From contig CAZVZK010000024.1 in NCBI GenBank assembly GCA_964630925.1, positions 1-64,000 on the forward strand: 64,000 nucleotides of DNA, in the 5' to 3' direction. Under the pieces are notes generated by a model. That model did not search any database and was not told the origin of the DNA. It worked only from the letters and a program-made list of their open reading frames with translations. Shown piece after piece: positions 43,501 through 55,500 of the stretch (its first letter is position 1; each line of letters begins with the position of its first letter). Origin of the DNA: RGDT01 sp964630925 (lineage in GTDB: Bacteria > Planctomycetota > Planctomycetia > Gemmatales > Gemmataceae). The position numbers were made by a program, and so were the translations under genes.

Positions 43501-44141
43501 CGGGCTACCACTGGAAGTGGGGCGGCCAGTACGAGAACCAGCAGCGGGCGATGGCCACGCTGTCGTGGCTCGTCCCCGTGGTGCTGTTCGCCATGTTCGT
43601 CATGATCTACCTGGGCCTGGGCCGCTGGTGGCTGGCCTTCGTGGTGTTCGCCTGCATCCTCGTCTCGGCCTGCGGCGGCCTCATCCTGGTGGCCTGGTGG
43701 GGGGCGAACCTGAGCGTGGCGGTGTGGGTCGGCTTCATCGCCCTGTTCGGGGTCGCCGACGACTGCGCCGTGGTCATCCTCAGCTTCCTGGAGGACGCCT
43801 TCAAGGGGAAGACGCCGCTGACGGCCGAGGAGGTGCGCGAGACGGTGATCGAGGCCACCCTGACGCGGGTCCGCCCGCTGCTGATGACGACGGCGACCAC
43901 GGTGATCGGCCTGCTGCCGCTGTTCCTCATCCAGGGGCGCGGCTCGGACGTGATGCAGCCGATGGCCCTCCCCAGCATCGGCGGCATGGCCGTGCAGCTC
44001 CTGGCCTTCCTGCTCGCCCCCTGCGTGTACTGCATGGTCATGGAGTGGGGCCTCGGCCGCACGCAGGACGGCCAGCCGGCCGCCCCTGCCCCCGCACCGG
44101 CACCCGCCGAGGCCGGCCCCGAGCCGGCCAGGGAGGGCTGA
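40545..44141 (+). CDS. cusA: Cu(I)/Ag(I) RND efflux pump CusA
   Basis: The 1198-residue pump has the RND fold and the copper-type helix-4 motif IAIAIGDVADMGIMMTENIHRR. The methionine triad that binds Cu(I)/Ag(I) in E. coli CusA is present: Met662 (SFLFMPS), Met712 (IGMIET) and Met789 (RIVMLQ). It has extra membrane-side sequence between residues 500 and 640. It is transcribed with cusB and the SpoIIE-type phosphatase gene, four bases downstream. It should expel periplasmic or cytosolic Cu(I) and Ag(I) through TolC. Confidence 0.92.
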   Translation: MIASIIRWCLDNWLIVLLAAVAIAVAGWYCLANTPVDAIPDIGEKQVIVFADWPGRSPRDVEDQVTYPLTVSLQGTPKVKTIRSFSGFGFSMVFVIFHDSADYYWARSRVLERMSVASGKLPQGVSPVLGPDATALGQVFWYTLEAPGADLARLRSLQDWYVRYQLQSVEGVSEVASVGGFVKQYQVDVHPDKLRAHRATLPQVFEAVRRSNIDVGAKVVEGNGVEYFIRGVGFLKSVADIENIVIRQEGGTPLRVKDVGTVQLGPDFRRGTLNRAGREAVGGVAVMRFGENPLRVIERIKDKIREIEPGLRVELPDGKTVPVRIVPFYDRTEIVNETLDTLREALTEELAVVAIIVAVFLLHLRSTLTILPTLPLSVAMSFIVMYLMGVDSNIMSLAGIAIAIGDVADMGIMMTENIHRRLALEPDRPYMDVVHDAAVEVGTPMWTAVSNTIISFIPVFALTGAEGKLFHPLAYAKTFAIAASLVLALTLVPVLCYLLLKPAKWSHRTSLALAVLAGVPAALVTYPLLRWGLGEGSHWSGWPTAAGVGVLVAALVYRLGREEITPAEENPTSQWVHGLFRPMLRWTLDHKGLFLLLPAAVVVMGLVAWLGFARVAWPVGAGLKALGHDPTETRAWAGLSKRFPGLGREFMPPLDEGSFLFMPSLLPSASLAEVQAVMAAQNAAIGQVPEVASVVGKAGRAESALDPAPIGMIETIILLKPEKEWRMVRQDRWHTGRGWLGWARPGLAYFWPEERRITKQEILQELQAVTRMPGVLPAWLQPIQTRIVMLQSGFRAMMGVKVFGSDPKEIERIALQMEKILRRVPGAVDVVADRIVGKPYVEYEIDRVAIARHGVSVRDVQDILEVAIGGQNLTTTVEGRERYPVRVRYPRELRTRLEDLGRILVPTSSGAHVPIAQVAKIRHVLGPQELKSENGLLVGYVTMNTRERDEVGVVEDAERLLREEKRRSDELVAAGRAGEATLAVPPGYHWKWGGQYENQQRAMATLSWLVPVVLFAMFVMIYLGLGRWWLAFVVFACILVSACGGLILVAWWGANLSVAVWVGFIALFGVADDCAVVILSFLEDAFKGKTPLTAEEVRETVIEATLTRVRPLLMTTATTVIGLLPLFLIQGRGSDVMQPMALPSIGGMAVQLLAFLLAPCVYCMVMEWGLGRTQDGQPAAPAPAPAPAEAGPEPAREG

Positions 44142-44145
44142 CGCC

Positions 44146-45633
44146 ATGCGGAGCCGCGAGGCCACGGCCGGGGCGTCCGGCGCGGCGGAAGGGCAAGGGC
44201 CCTCACTGCCCTCGCTCCAGGGACGCCTGCTCCTGGCCGTCAACGGCGTCCTGGCGGTGGCGGCGGCGGCCTTCCTGTACCTGGACTACCAGGACGGGCT
44301 GCGCTCCCGGGCCGCCCTGCGGCAGGCGTCGCTGGCCGGGGAGGCGCGGACCGTCCTGCACGCCCTGCGGCAGCTCGGGCGGCCCCGGCGCGAGCAGGCC
44401 CAGGGCTTCATCGACGCCGTCTGCGCCAGCATGCGGGCCGGCCAGTCGCCGGGCCACCACGTCGCCGCCCGCCTCGGCGGCGAGGCGCTGCAAGCCCTGG
44501 CGCACGGCCACGCCTCGCCCGAGATGATGTCGGCCCTGGAGGAGGCGGCGGCGTCGCCTGGCCGCGAGGCCGTGCTGGACGGCGAGGCCCTGGTGGTCGG
44601 CTGGGCCGAGGAGGGGGGCGACGCCGTCTTCGTCGCGGAGTACCTGAGCGACCTGCGCCAGGCGGCGCGGGGCCGGCTGCTGTGGCGGCTGGCCGGCGTG
44701 GCGGGCCTCGCCGCCCTGGCCGCCGCCGTGGTCAGCCTGGCCCTGCTCCGGCTGGTGACCTGGCCCGTCGCCCGCCTGGCCGGGACGGTCCGCGAGATCG
44801 CCGCCGGGAGGCTCGGCTTGCAGTCGGACGGCTTCGCCACGGCCGAGCTGGCCGGCCTGTCGGACGCGGTCAACGCGATGAGCCGCTCGCTGGCCGAGGC
44901 CGAGGCCGAGAGGGCCGCGCAGATGGCCAAGGCCCGCCGCGTGCAGGCCCACCTCCTGCCAGACCTGTCGGCGGTCCGGGGCTTCCAGGCCGCCTTCCTC
45001 TACCAGCCCGCCGACAGCGTGGCCGGGGACTACTTCGACATCGTGCAGGGGCGGGACGGCGTCCTGCTGTTCTGCATCGCCGACGTTTCGGGGCACGGCA
45101 TCGCCGCCGCCCTGGAGGCCGTCGTGCTGAAGGCCGCCTTCCTGGAGGCGGCGGAGGGGGACGCGACGCCGGGGCAGGTGCTTCAGCACGTCAACGCGCG
45201 GTTCCTGGCCGCCTCCCTGCCGGGGGACTTCGCCACCATGCTGGTCGGCAGGTGGGACGCCGGGGCGGGCCGGCTCGACTACGCCAGCGCCGGCCACGAC
45301 CCGGCCTGCCTGGTGCGGGCCGGCGGCGGGCGGGAGGACCTCGCCGCGACCGGGCTGCCGCTCGGGGCCGACGCGGGCTCCGCCTGGCCGACGAGGGCCG
45401 TCGCCGCAGGGCGCGGCGACCGCCTCTTCCTGTCCACCGACGGCCTGCCGGAGACGAGGGACGCCGCCGGGGCGATGTTCGGCCGGGAGCGCCTCGTGGG
45501 GCTGCTGACGCGCCAGGGCGGCCCCGTCGCGGACGTGCTGCGCGCGGCCGAGCAGGCGGTCCTGGAGTACAGGGCGGGGCGGCCCGTCGCCGACGACGTG
45601 ACCCTGCTGGCGATCCAGGCCGGGGACGGCTGA
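44146..45633 (+). CDS. Membrane-bound SpoIIE/RsbU-type serine phosphatase with HAMP domain
   Basis: The 495-residue protein has two membrane helices (about 28-45 and 182-205) around a sensor-like extracytoplasmic domain and a HAMP segment. A PP2C-type SpoIIE domain follows: QPADSVAGDYFDIVQ, ADVSGHGIAAALEAV, STDGLPETRD and VADDVTLLA, which hold the metal-binding aspartates. Such phosphatases act on anti-anti-sigma factors. It starts four bases after the CusA stop, so copper stress may be coupled to partner-switch signalling. No anti-sigma factor gene is in the window. Confidence 0.85.
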   Translation: MRSREATAGASGAAEGQGPSLPSLQGRLLLAVNGVLAVAAAAFLYLDYQDGLRSRAALRQASLAGEARTVLHALRQLGRPRREQAQGFIDAVCASMRAGQSPGHHVAARLGGEALQALAHGHASPEMMSALEEAAASPGREAVLDGEALVVGWAEEGGDAVFVAEYLSDLRQAARGRLLWRLAGVAGLAALAAAVVSLALLRLVTWPVARLAGTVREIAAGRLGLQSDGFATAELAGLSDAVNAMSRSLAEAEAERAAQMAKARRVQAHLLPDLSAVRGFQAAFLYQPADSVAGDYFDIVQGRDGVLLFCIADVSGHGIAAALEAVVLKAAFLEAAEGDATPGQVLQHVNARFLAASLPGDFATMLVGRWDAGAGRLDYASAGHDPACLVRAGGGREDLAATGLPLGADAGSAWPTRAVAAGRGDRLFLSTDGLPETRDAAGAMFGRERLVGLLTRQGGPVADVLRAAEQAVLEYRAGRPVADDVTLLAIQAGDG

Positions 45634-45654
45634 CCCCCCGCCTGCCCCCGCCTG

Positions 45655-47160
45655 CTACGACCGGCCTCCGTCGGGCTTGCGGGGCATCGCCGGCCTCGCC
45701 TCGGGGACCGGGGGCGGCGTGGCCGGGCCGCCGACGGCCCGCTCCAGCGTGGCGCGGCGGCGGTGGTACTCGGCGGTGGCCTCGTAGTAGCGGTCCTGGA
45801 GGCCGGTGACGTTCCGCTGGGCCTCGATCAGGCTGAGGAACGGGACGCGGGATGTCTCGTAGCCGGCGAGCGCGGCCTTGACGTTCTGCCGGGCGGCGGG
45901 CAGGACCGTCTTCTCGTAGAGGCGGACGACCTGCTCGGACTCGCGCACCTGCTCGTGGGCCTGCTGGACCTGGTAGTTGAGCTGGTCCACCTCGCGGGAC
46001 AGCTCGGCGACGCGCTGGCCCAGGCGGGCCTGGGCCTCGGCGACCGCGCCCCAGCGCCTCTCCGTCCGCACGGGCAGGTTCAGGCGCAGCCCCACCTGGC
46101 CCCGCAGCGGCTTCTCCTGCCAGATGCTGTCGAAGGCCGCCAGCACCTCGATGTCCGGGTAGAATTCCAGGTGCGCCAGCCCCAGGCCGGCCCGCTCCGC
46201 CCGGATGCGCTCCGCCAGCGCCATCAGGTCGGGCCGCCGCCGCACGGCCAGGGCGCGGAGGGCGACGGCCTCGGGGAGCGCCTCGCCCAGCTCGGCCTTC
46301 TCCGGCGGCGGAGGCAGCGGGCCGTCGGGCGGGAGGTGCATCAGCGTGTTGATGCGGGCGACGACGGCCGGCCGCAGGCGCTCCAGGCCCACCTGCCGCT
46401 CCTGGGCGCGGCCGATCTCCACCTCGGCCTGGCGGAAGTCCTGCTCCGGGGCCAGGCGGTTCTCGTAGCGCACCAGCGCCCTGGCGCGGAAGTCGCGCAA
46501 GAGGCGCAGGTTCTCGCGGCTGACGGCCAGGGCGCGGTCCACCAGGTAGTAGTCGTAGAAGGCGCGGCGGGCGGCCTCGGCGAGCTGGAGCTTCGCGTCG
46601 GCGACATCGTGGCCGGCGGCCTGGGCCAGGGCCTGGGCGTTCTCGCCGCGCAGCCCCAGCTTGCCGCACCAGGGGTACTTCTGGGACAGCTCGACGCGGA
46701 CGCCGCCGTCCAGGCCCCGCGAGGCCCAGGCACCGGGCGCGGCCTGGACTCCGAGCAGGGGGTCGTCGAGCGAGGTCACCTGGGGGTAGCGCGCCGAGGC
46801 GGCCTGCCAGGCGGCCACCATCAAGGCCACCGTGGGGCTGCGCTCCAGCACCCGCGCGACGACGGCGTCAACGTCCAGCTCCTTCGCCCCGGCGAACAGC
46901 GAGGGCGGGGCGGGCGGGGGCGGGGCCGTGCCTGGGGCAGGGCGGGGCCAAAGCATGGGGGCCGGGGCCGGCTCTCGCTTGTGGACGATGGTCACGAGCG
47001 GGCCCTTTTCCCAGGCCGGGGCGGCGGGCTGGGCCGGCAGGGCGGGCTGGGCCGCCGGGGCCGGGGCTTCCGCACGGGGCGGCATGTTCACGCAGCCGGC
47101 GTGGGCGAGCGCCAGCGCGGCCAGGCCGCAGCACCGCCGCATCCAGTACCACAGGCCCAT
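45655..47160 (-). CDS. Lipoprotein-type TolC/CusC outer-membrane efflux protein
   Basis: The 501-residue protein has a lipobox (LALAHAGC, Cys at about residue 23), a Pro/Ala-rich linker and two efflux repeats with DDPLLGVQA, LSQKYPWCGKLGLRGENAQA, RLNLPVRTERRWGAVAEAQA and a coiled-coil stretch. The lipid anchor is like CusC and OprM. It is convergent with the phosphatase gene and lies at the 3' end of the copA cluster, so it could serve pump C (52578) or CusA. Confidence 0.85.
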   Translation of the reverse strand: MGLWYWMRRCCGLAALALAHAGCVNMPPRAEAPAPAAQPALPAQPAAPAWEKGPLVTIVHKREPAPAPMLWPRPAPGTAPPPPAPPSLFAGAKELDVDAVVARVLERSPTVALMVAAWQAASARYPQVTSLDDPLLGVQAAPGAWASRGLDGGVRVELSQKYPWCGKLGLRGENAQALAQAAGHDVADAKLQLAEAARRAFYDYYLVDRALAVSRENLRLLRDFRARALVRYENRLAPEQDFRQAEVEIGRAQERQVGLERLRPAVVARINTLMHLPPDGPLPPPPEKAELGEALPEAVALRALAVRRRPDLMALAERIRAERAGLGLAHLEFYPDIEVLAAFDSIWQEKPLRGQVGLRLNLPVRTERRWGAVAEAQARLGQRVAELSREVDQLNYQVQQAHEQVRESEQVVRLYEKTVLPAARQNVKAALAGYETSRVPFLSLIEAQRNVTGLQDRYYEATAEYHRRRATLERAVGGPATPPPVPEARPAMPRKPDGGRS

Positions 47161-47343
47161 CGCTCACCCCCCGGCGTGGCCGGGCACGCCGCCCGCTCCC
47201 CCTTCAGCCTACTCCCCAGGTATCGGCCCCCGGCGAGGCGGCGCTGCGGCAAAACCGGCAAGGCCGGCGCAACCTGCCCGTAGCGAGGTCCAGGCTGCTG
47301 CGGGCTTCCACGGGACCAGGCCCCTCCGGCGGGCTCCTGCGGC

Positions 47344-49683
<2,340 letters not shown>

Positions 49684-49720
49684 GGGAGCGTCCTCAAGTG
49701 GATGGGCGAGGCGGACCGCG

Positions 49721-50983
49721 TCACCCGCCCGACAGCGAACGGAGGAGGGCCGGGAACCTCTCGGGGGGCGGGTCCAGCGAGGCGAGCTGGCGGGCGTTCG
49801 CCGCCCGCAGCAGCGGCTCCGTCGCGGCGTGGAACACCTGGCCCGCCGTCCCGGCGGCCGCCACCTTCAGCTCGCGGCCGTCGTGCGTGTCGCAGGTGTA
49901 CGCATACGCGATGCCGCCGGACGTGCCGAGATGCAAATGGGCCCGCCGCCCGTCGTGGCCGGCCGCGCGGGCGACGGGCGGCCGGCCGGCGAGGCCGAGG
50001 TCCTGGAACGCCTGGGCGGCGAGGGGGCCGGAGACGGCGGCCACACGGCCCGGCCCCAGCCCGGACGGCGCGGGCAGCGAGCCGGGCGGCGGGAGGAACA
50101 GCCCGAGGGCCGCGTCCTCGTCGAAGGGTGCCGGGGCGGGGAGGGCTTCAAAAACCCCCAGCGAGGCGACGTGCCGGCCGGGGCGGGCCTCGATGGGGGA
50201 CTCCCACGACAGGGCCCTGGCCCCCCGGAGCCCGAGGCGGGCCTCGTTCGCCAGGCAGGCGAAGAGCAGCACGCGCGACACGTCGCCCCCCCGTTCATTG
50301 ATCACCGCCCTGCCGCCCGGCGCGAGCAGGAGACGCGCGGCCTCCAGGCAACGCCGGACCTGCCGGTGCGGGCGCAGGGGGTCCGCCGCCGCCGCACGCA
50401 ACGCCTCGCCCCGGCGGTAGGACTCGGGACGCTCCGACGGCAGGTACGGCAGCAGGAACGCCGGCATGGCCAGCATCGTCACGGCCACGTCGAAGCCGCC
50501 CCCAAGCACCCCCGCGCCCGTGTAGTCGCCGCAGACGAACTCCGCGTTCGCCACCCCGGCCCGCCGTTTCAGGGCGGCGGCCAGCTCGGCCAGCCCCGGC
50601 GAGCGTTCGACCCCGACGACGCGCGAGCCGGGGAACCGCCTGGCGAGGTACAGCGTGCCCAGGCCGCACCCGCACCCGAGGTCCGCGATGGAGCCGTGCG
50701 GCCCCGCCGCCACCGCCTCGGCGACGGCGGGCAGGGCCGCCTTGTGGTATCCCAGCCGGCCTTCCTGGAGCAGCAGCGCGAGCGCGTGGTGCTTGCCCAC
50801 GAAGTCGAACCAGGCGGGGCCGTCGGGGCCGGTGCCGAATCCCATCCGGGCCTCCATGTACTGCGCGTACAATTCGGGCTCCAGCACCGCCCGGAGGCGC
50901 TCCTCCCACCCGGCCAGCCCGGCGGGCCACTCCAGGCCCAGGTCGCGGACCAGGTCGTTCAGGGCCGTGTCATCGCTGGCCAT
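49721..50983 (-). CDS. SAM-dependent methyltransferase, copy 1 (next to copA)
   Basis: The 420-residue protein has a class I methyltransferase core with SIADLGCGCGLGTLYLARRFPG (SAM-binding loop) and VVGVERSPG. After it comes a novel C-terminal part with HLHLGTSGGIAYAYTCDTHDGRELK. It is about 60-70 percent alike by eye to copy 2 at 51289-52581. Both have a conserved C-terminal HLHLG and CDTHDGREL motif with Cys and His that could bind metal. The substrate is unknown; being upstream of copA suggests a metal- or thiol-linked role. Its ATG at 50983 follows a copA-like stub. Confidence 0.8.
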   Translation of the reverse strand: MASDDTALNDLVRDLGLEWPAGLAGWEERLRAVLEPELYAQYMEARMGFGTGPDGPAWFDFVGKHHALALLLQEGRLGYHKAALPAVAEAVAAGPHGSIADLGCGCGLGTLYLARRFPGSRVVGVERSPGLAELAAALKRRAGVANAEFVCGDYTGAGVLGGGFDVAVTMLAMPAFLLPYLPSERPESYRRGEALRAAAADPLRPHRQVRRCLEAARLLLAPGGRAVINERGGDVSRVLLFACLANEARLGLRGARALSWESPIEARPGRHVASLGVFEALPAPAPFDEDAALGLFLPPPGSLPAPSGLGPGRVAAVSGPLAAQAFQDLGLAGRPPVARAAGHDGRRAHLHLGTSGGIAYAYTCDTHDGRELKVAAAGTAGQVFHAATEPLLRAANARQLASLDPPPERFPALLRSLSGG

Positions 50984-51120
50984 CCGGCGTCCCCCCGTTC
51001 GCCCCCGCACCGGCAACGTCCCAGGCCGCCGCCGGCCGGCCGCCCGCCGAGACAGGGCCATGATCCAGGCGAAGAAGAGGCGGCGCATGGCCGGCAGGAC
51101 GCCGGGCGGCAGAGGGGGGG

Positions 51121-51245
51121 GCGCGCCCGGCGTTGCGGTGGCTGCCGGCGGCGCGGGCGGGGTCTGCCGCCATGCCGCTGACGGGGTCGATGGCCGCGCC
51201 GGCGCGGCCATCGTGCCCTTCGTGCCGGCCTTCGCTTCTCTCCAC
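51121..51245 (-). pseudogene. Stub of a second copA gene (YHS segment)
   Basis: Between the two methyltransferase genes a short frame reads IDPVSGMAADPARAAGSHRN and continues AGR. The intact CopA has VDPVCGMAVDPARAAGTHRH and continues GGR at the same distance after the methyltransferase gene. The DNA is also close. The YHS cysteine is serine and the remainder of the ATPase is missing. This fits a tandem duplication of a methyltransferase-copA unit followed by deletion. Confidence 0.65.
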
Positions 51246-51288
51246 GGCTCGGTCCTCCTCGGGCGGGGGCCTCCGGCGCGGGCCCCGC

Positions 51289-52581
51289 TCAGGGATTCCC
51301 GCCTCCGCCGGCGTCGGGGCCGATGAGCGCCCGCAGCAGCTCGGGGAGCCTCTCGGCGGGCGGGTCCAGCGCGGCGAACTGGCCGGCCCCTGACTCCCGC
51401 CTGAGCGCGTCCACCTCGGCGGCGAACAGCCACGCCGCGATGTCGGCGTGGGCCAGCTTCAGCTCGCGGCCGTCGTGCGTGTCGCAGGCGTAGCTGTAGG
51501 CGGCCGGGCCGCGCCCCCTGCCGAGGTGGAGGTGGCGCGGCCGCCCGTCGCGCATGCGGGCACGCACGCACGCGCCCTGGCCGCCGGCAGCGACGGCCCG
51601 GAACGCCTGCGCGGCGAGCGGGCCGTTCATGATGGTCATCTGGCCGGTGCCTGCGGCCGGGGCGGGCGGCAGGGCCTTGGCCGGCGGGTGCAGCAGGGCC
51701 AGGGCCGCGTCCTCGTCGAAGGCGGCCGGGCCGGGGAGGGCCTCGGCCGTCACCAGGGAGGCGGAGCGCCGGCCCGGCACGACCTCGTTGGCGGCCTCCC
51801 ACGACACCGGCAGCGTGGCGCGTGGCCCGAGCCCGGCGCGGCAGGCGAGCAGCAAGAAGAGCAGGGCCTGGGGGACGCCGCCCAGCCGCTCGTGGAGGAC
51901 GGCCCGGCCGCCGGGGCGCAGGGCCGCCCTCACGGCCGCCAGGCAGCGGGCCACCCGCCGGTGCGGCAGGACCGGGTCGTCGGCCAGGGCGCGCAGGGCC
52001 TCGCCCCGCCGGTACGTCTCCGGGGCCTCGGACGGGACGAAGGGGAGGAAGTGGGCGGGCATGGAGTGCAGCGCCACGGCCGCGTCGAACGGGCCGCCCG
52101 CCGCGCCCTGGGAGTAGTCGCCGCAGGCGAACTCGGCGTTGGCGGCCCCGGCGCGGGCCGCCAGCTCGCGGGCCAGCCCGACCAGGCCGGCCGACCGCTC
52201 CACGCCGACGAGCCGCGAGCGGGGGAAGCGGCGGGCCAGCCAGATCGTCGCCAGGCCGCAGCCGCAGCCGAGGTCCGCCACCGAGGCGTGCGGCCCGGCG
52301 GCCAGGGCCTCGGCGGCGGCCGGCAGGGCGGCGGCGTGGTACTCCAGCCGCGCCTCCTGGAGCAGCAGGGCGAGGCGCTGGTGCCGCCCGGCGAAGTCGT
52401 AGAAGCCCGCCGAGGCGTCGGGGCCCGCCGACGGGCCCATGCGGTACTCCAGGTACTCCGCGTACACCTCGCCGTCGAGGGACGCCCGCAGGCGCTCCTC
52501 CCAGGCGTCGTGGCCTGCGGGCCATTGCAGCCCCAGGTCCGCCGCCAGCTCCGCCAGGGCCGTGTCCGGCCGGCCGCTCAT
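51289..52581 (-). CDS. SAM-dependent methyltransferase, copy 2
   Basis: The 430-residue protein has the same plan as copy 1. It has VADLGCGCGLATIWLARRFP and LVGVERSAG for SAM binding, EFACGDYSQG, PETYRRGEALRAL, a VLPHRRVARCL segment, and the C-terminal HLHLGRGRG and YACDTHDGRELKLA motifs. It overlaps the pump C gene by four bases (ATGA), so it is translated with it. The substrate is unknown. Methylation of a thiol, metalloid or cofactor is possible, but it lacks the Cys pattern of ArsM that I would expect. Confidence 0.8.
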   Translation of the reverse strand: MSGRPDTALAELAADLGLQWPAGHDAWEERLRASLDGEVYAEYLEYRMGPSAGPDASAGFYDFAGRHQRLALLLQEARLEYHAAALPAAAEALAAGPHASVADLGCGCGLATIWLARRFPRSRLVGVERSAGLVGLARELAARAGAANAEFACGDYSQGAAGGPFDAAVALHSMPAHFLPFVPSEAPETYRRGEALRALADDPVLPHRRVARCLAAVRAALRPGGRAVLHERLGGVPQALLFLLLACRAGLGPRATLPVSWEAANEVVPGRRSASLVTAEALPGPAAFDEDAALALLHPPAKALPPAPAAGTGQMTIMNGPLAAQAFRAVAAGGQGACVRARMRDGRPRHLHLGRGRGPAAYSYACDTHDGRELKLAHADIAAWLFAAEVDALRRESGAGQFAALDPPAERLPELLRALIGPDAGGGGNP

Positions 52582-55500
52582 GCCTCGCCCTCCTTGCCCG
52601 CCGCCCCCGCCGGGGCCGCACGCCCCGCCGGGCCTGGCCCCTCGTCGTCGTCGCGCAGCCAGGCGTCCCGGCCGTCCTCCCTGGGGGCCTCGCCGGCCGC
52701 CGGCCGCTGGTAGATGCCCTTGCCGAACAGGTAGAAGACGGCCGGCGTCACCACCTGGTCGAGGATGGTCGAGTCGATCAGCCCGCCGACAACCACGATG
52801 GCGAGGGGGTAGAGGATCTCCTTGCCCGGCTGGTTGGCCCCCAGAAGCAGCGGCACCAGGCCCATCACCGCCACCAGGGCCGTCATCATCACCGGCGCGA
52901 GGCGCTCCAGGCTGCCGCGCACGATCATGTCCTCGCCGAACTCCTCGCCCTCGTGGACGATGAGGTGCCGGTAGTGGCTGATCATCATGATGCCGTTGCG
53001 GCTGACGATGCCGATGAGCGTGATGAAGCCCACCCAGTGGGCCACCGACAGCGTCGTCGCCGACGCCCACACGCGGGGCCAGTCCCACCACGGGGCGGCC
53101 TGCAACGCCTCGCGCGTCGGCTGGTTGGCGATCATCAGGGCCACCACCGAGCCCAGGGCCGCCAGCGGGATGTTGACGCCCAGCACCTGCAACGCCGACA
53201 CCCACGAGCCCAGGCACTTGGTCAGCAGCAGGAAGACGCCCACCACCGACAGCGCGCCCAGGATCAGGAGCCGGCGGCCGGCCTCCTGCTGGGCCTCGTG
53301 CTGGCCGCCGTACTCCACGCGGTAGCCGGGCCTCCCCGCCAGGGCCGCCTCGACGGGCCGGGCCTTCGCCTTGACCTCCTCCACCACGGAGCCGAGGTCG
53401 CGGCCATCGACGTTGAAGGCCACCACCACCCGCCGCTCCACCTTCTCCCGGTTGAGCGTATTCGGCCCCGTCGTCTCCAGGACCTCGGCCACCTCGGCCA
53501 GCGGCACCTTGCGGCCCAGCGGCGTATCGAGGACCGTCCGGCCGATCACCGCCGGGTCGGAGCGCGACGCCTCGTCGTACCAGACGACGAGGTCGAAGTA
53601 CCTGTCCTCGTCGAGGACGACGGACACCTTACGGCCCTTGTAGGCCGTCTCCAGCAGGCGCGACACGTCGCCGGGGGCCAGGCCGTGCCGCGCCGCCTCC
53701 TTCCTCTTCACGCGCAGCCGGAGCTGGGGCACCTCGACCTGCGGCTCCACCTGCAAGTCCACGACGCCCTTGACGCCGGCGATGCGCGACTGGATGTCGT
53801 GGGCGAGGCTCCGCAGCTCGCGGATGTCGGGGCCGAACACCTTCACGGCCACCTGGGCGCGGACGCCGCTCATGATGTGGTCGAGCCGGTGCGAGATGGG
53901 CTGGCCGACGTTGACCTTCACGCCGGGCACGCCGCTGACGCGCTCGCGGATGTCGGCCGTCACCTCGTGCGGCGGCCGGCCGTGCCTCTCGTAGCCCCAG
54001 GAGTGCAGGCCGGGCACCGCACGCAGGAGGGCGTAGCCCCAGCCCTCCCTCCTCCGCTCATGCTCCGCCAGCCGCACCTCGATCTCGGAGACGTTCACGC
54101 CCTCGGCATGCTCGTCCATCTCGGCCCGGCCCGTGCGCCGCGAGACGGCCTCCACCTCCGGCACCTTGAGGATCAGGTCCTCCACGCGGCGGGCGATGCG
54201 GCCGCTCTCCTCCAGGCTGGTGCCCGGCTCGGCCTGCACGTTCACCGTCAGGGTGCCCTCGTTGAAGGGCGGCATGAACGACGTGCCCATCCAGCCGATG
54301 ACGAACTTGGAGCCGATGGCCAGGACGGCCACGGCGATCAGCACCGGCCAGGGGTGGCGGAAGGTGAAGCGGATGAGCTTCTCGTCGGCCCACTTGAGCC
54401 ATCGCAGCAGGAAGGGGTCCTCCTTCTCCTCCACCGAGCCGGCCTGCGGCAGCAGCAGCGAGCAGAGGACGGGCGTGACGGTCAGGGACACCACGAGCGA
54501 GGCCAGCAGCGAGACGAGGTAGGCCATGCCCAGGGGCGCGAACATCCGCCCCTCCAGGCCGGACAGGGCGAACAGCGGCAGCACCACCAGGCAGACGATG
54601 AGGGTGGCGTAGACGATGCTGTTGCGGATCTCCTGCGAGGCCGCCAGCACCACCAGCAGCGGCGGGTCCGGGCTGTCCTTGAGCCGGTTCTCCTTGAGCC
54701 GGCGGAAGATGTTCTCCACGTCCACGATGGCGTCGTCCACCAGCTCGCCGACGGCCACGGCGATGCCGCCCAGCGTCATGGTGTTGATCGTCACGCCGAA
54801 GAAGTTGAAGACCAGGATCGTGACCAGGATGGACAGGGGTATGGCCGTCAGCGTGATGAAGCTGGTGCGCAGGTTCCAGAGGAACAGGAAGAGGACGACG
54901 AACACCCAGACGGTGCCGTCGCGGATGGCCTCGACGACGTTGTCCACGGAGCGCTGGATGAAGTCGGACTGGCGGAAGACGCGCCGCTCGATCACCACGC
55001 CCTCGGGCAGCGTCTTCTGGATCTCGTCCAGCACGGCCTCGATGCGCGGCGTCAGGTCGAGGGTGTTGGCGTCGGGCTGCTTCTGGATGGCCAGGATGAC
55101 GGCGGGGCCCCCAGCCACCTTGCCCCCCTCGCGGACGAGGACGGCCCCGTCGCCGCGCCGCACCGGGCCACCCAGGCGCACGTCGGCCACGTCCTTGATC
55201 CGCACCGGCCGGGGCTTGCGGGCCGCCACCACCGTCTCGGCGATCTCCTCCGTGGTCAGGCCCTGCCCCTGGATGCGGATGAGGGCCTCCTTCGTGCCCC
55301 GCACCATGACGCCGCCGCCGGCCAGGACGTTGGACTTCTCGGCCGCCTCCACGAGCTGCTGGAGCGTCACGCCCTGGGCCGCCAGCCGCTCGGGCGAGGT
55401 GACCACCTGGTACTGCTTCAGCACGCCGCCCATGACCGTGACCTGCGAGACGCCCTCGACGGCCAGCAGGCGGTTCCGCACGGTGAACTCGCCCAGCGTC

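Noticed and set aside
38943..44243. A 1766-codon open frame on the minus strand
   Set aside because: It is the antisense shadow of cusB and cusA. The translation is repetitive in Asp, His, Gln and Val and shows no domain.
49721..50983. Calling the methyltransferase ArsM (arsenite methylation)
   Set aside because: The conserved cysteine pattern of ArsM is not evident and no ars genes for arsenite transport are in the window.
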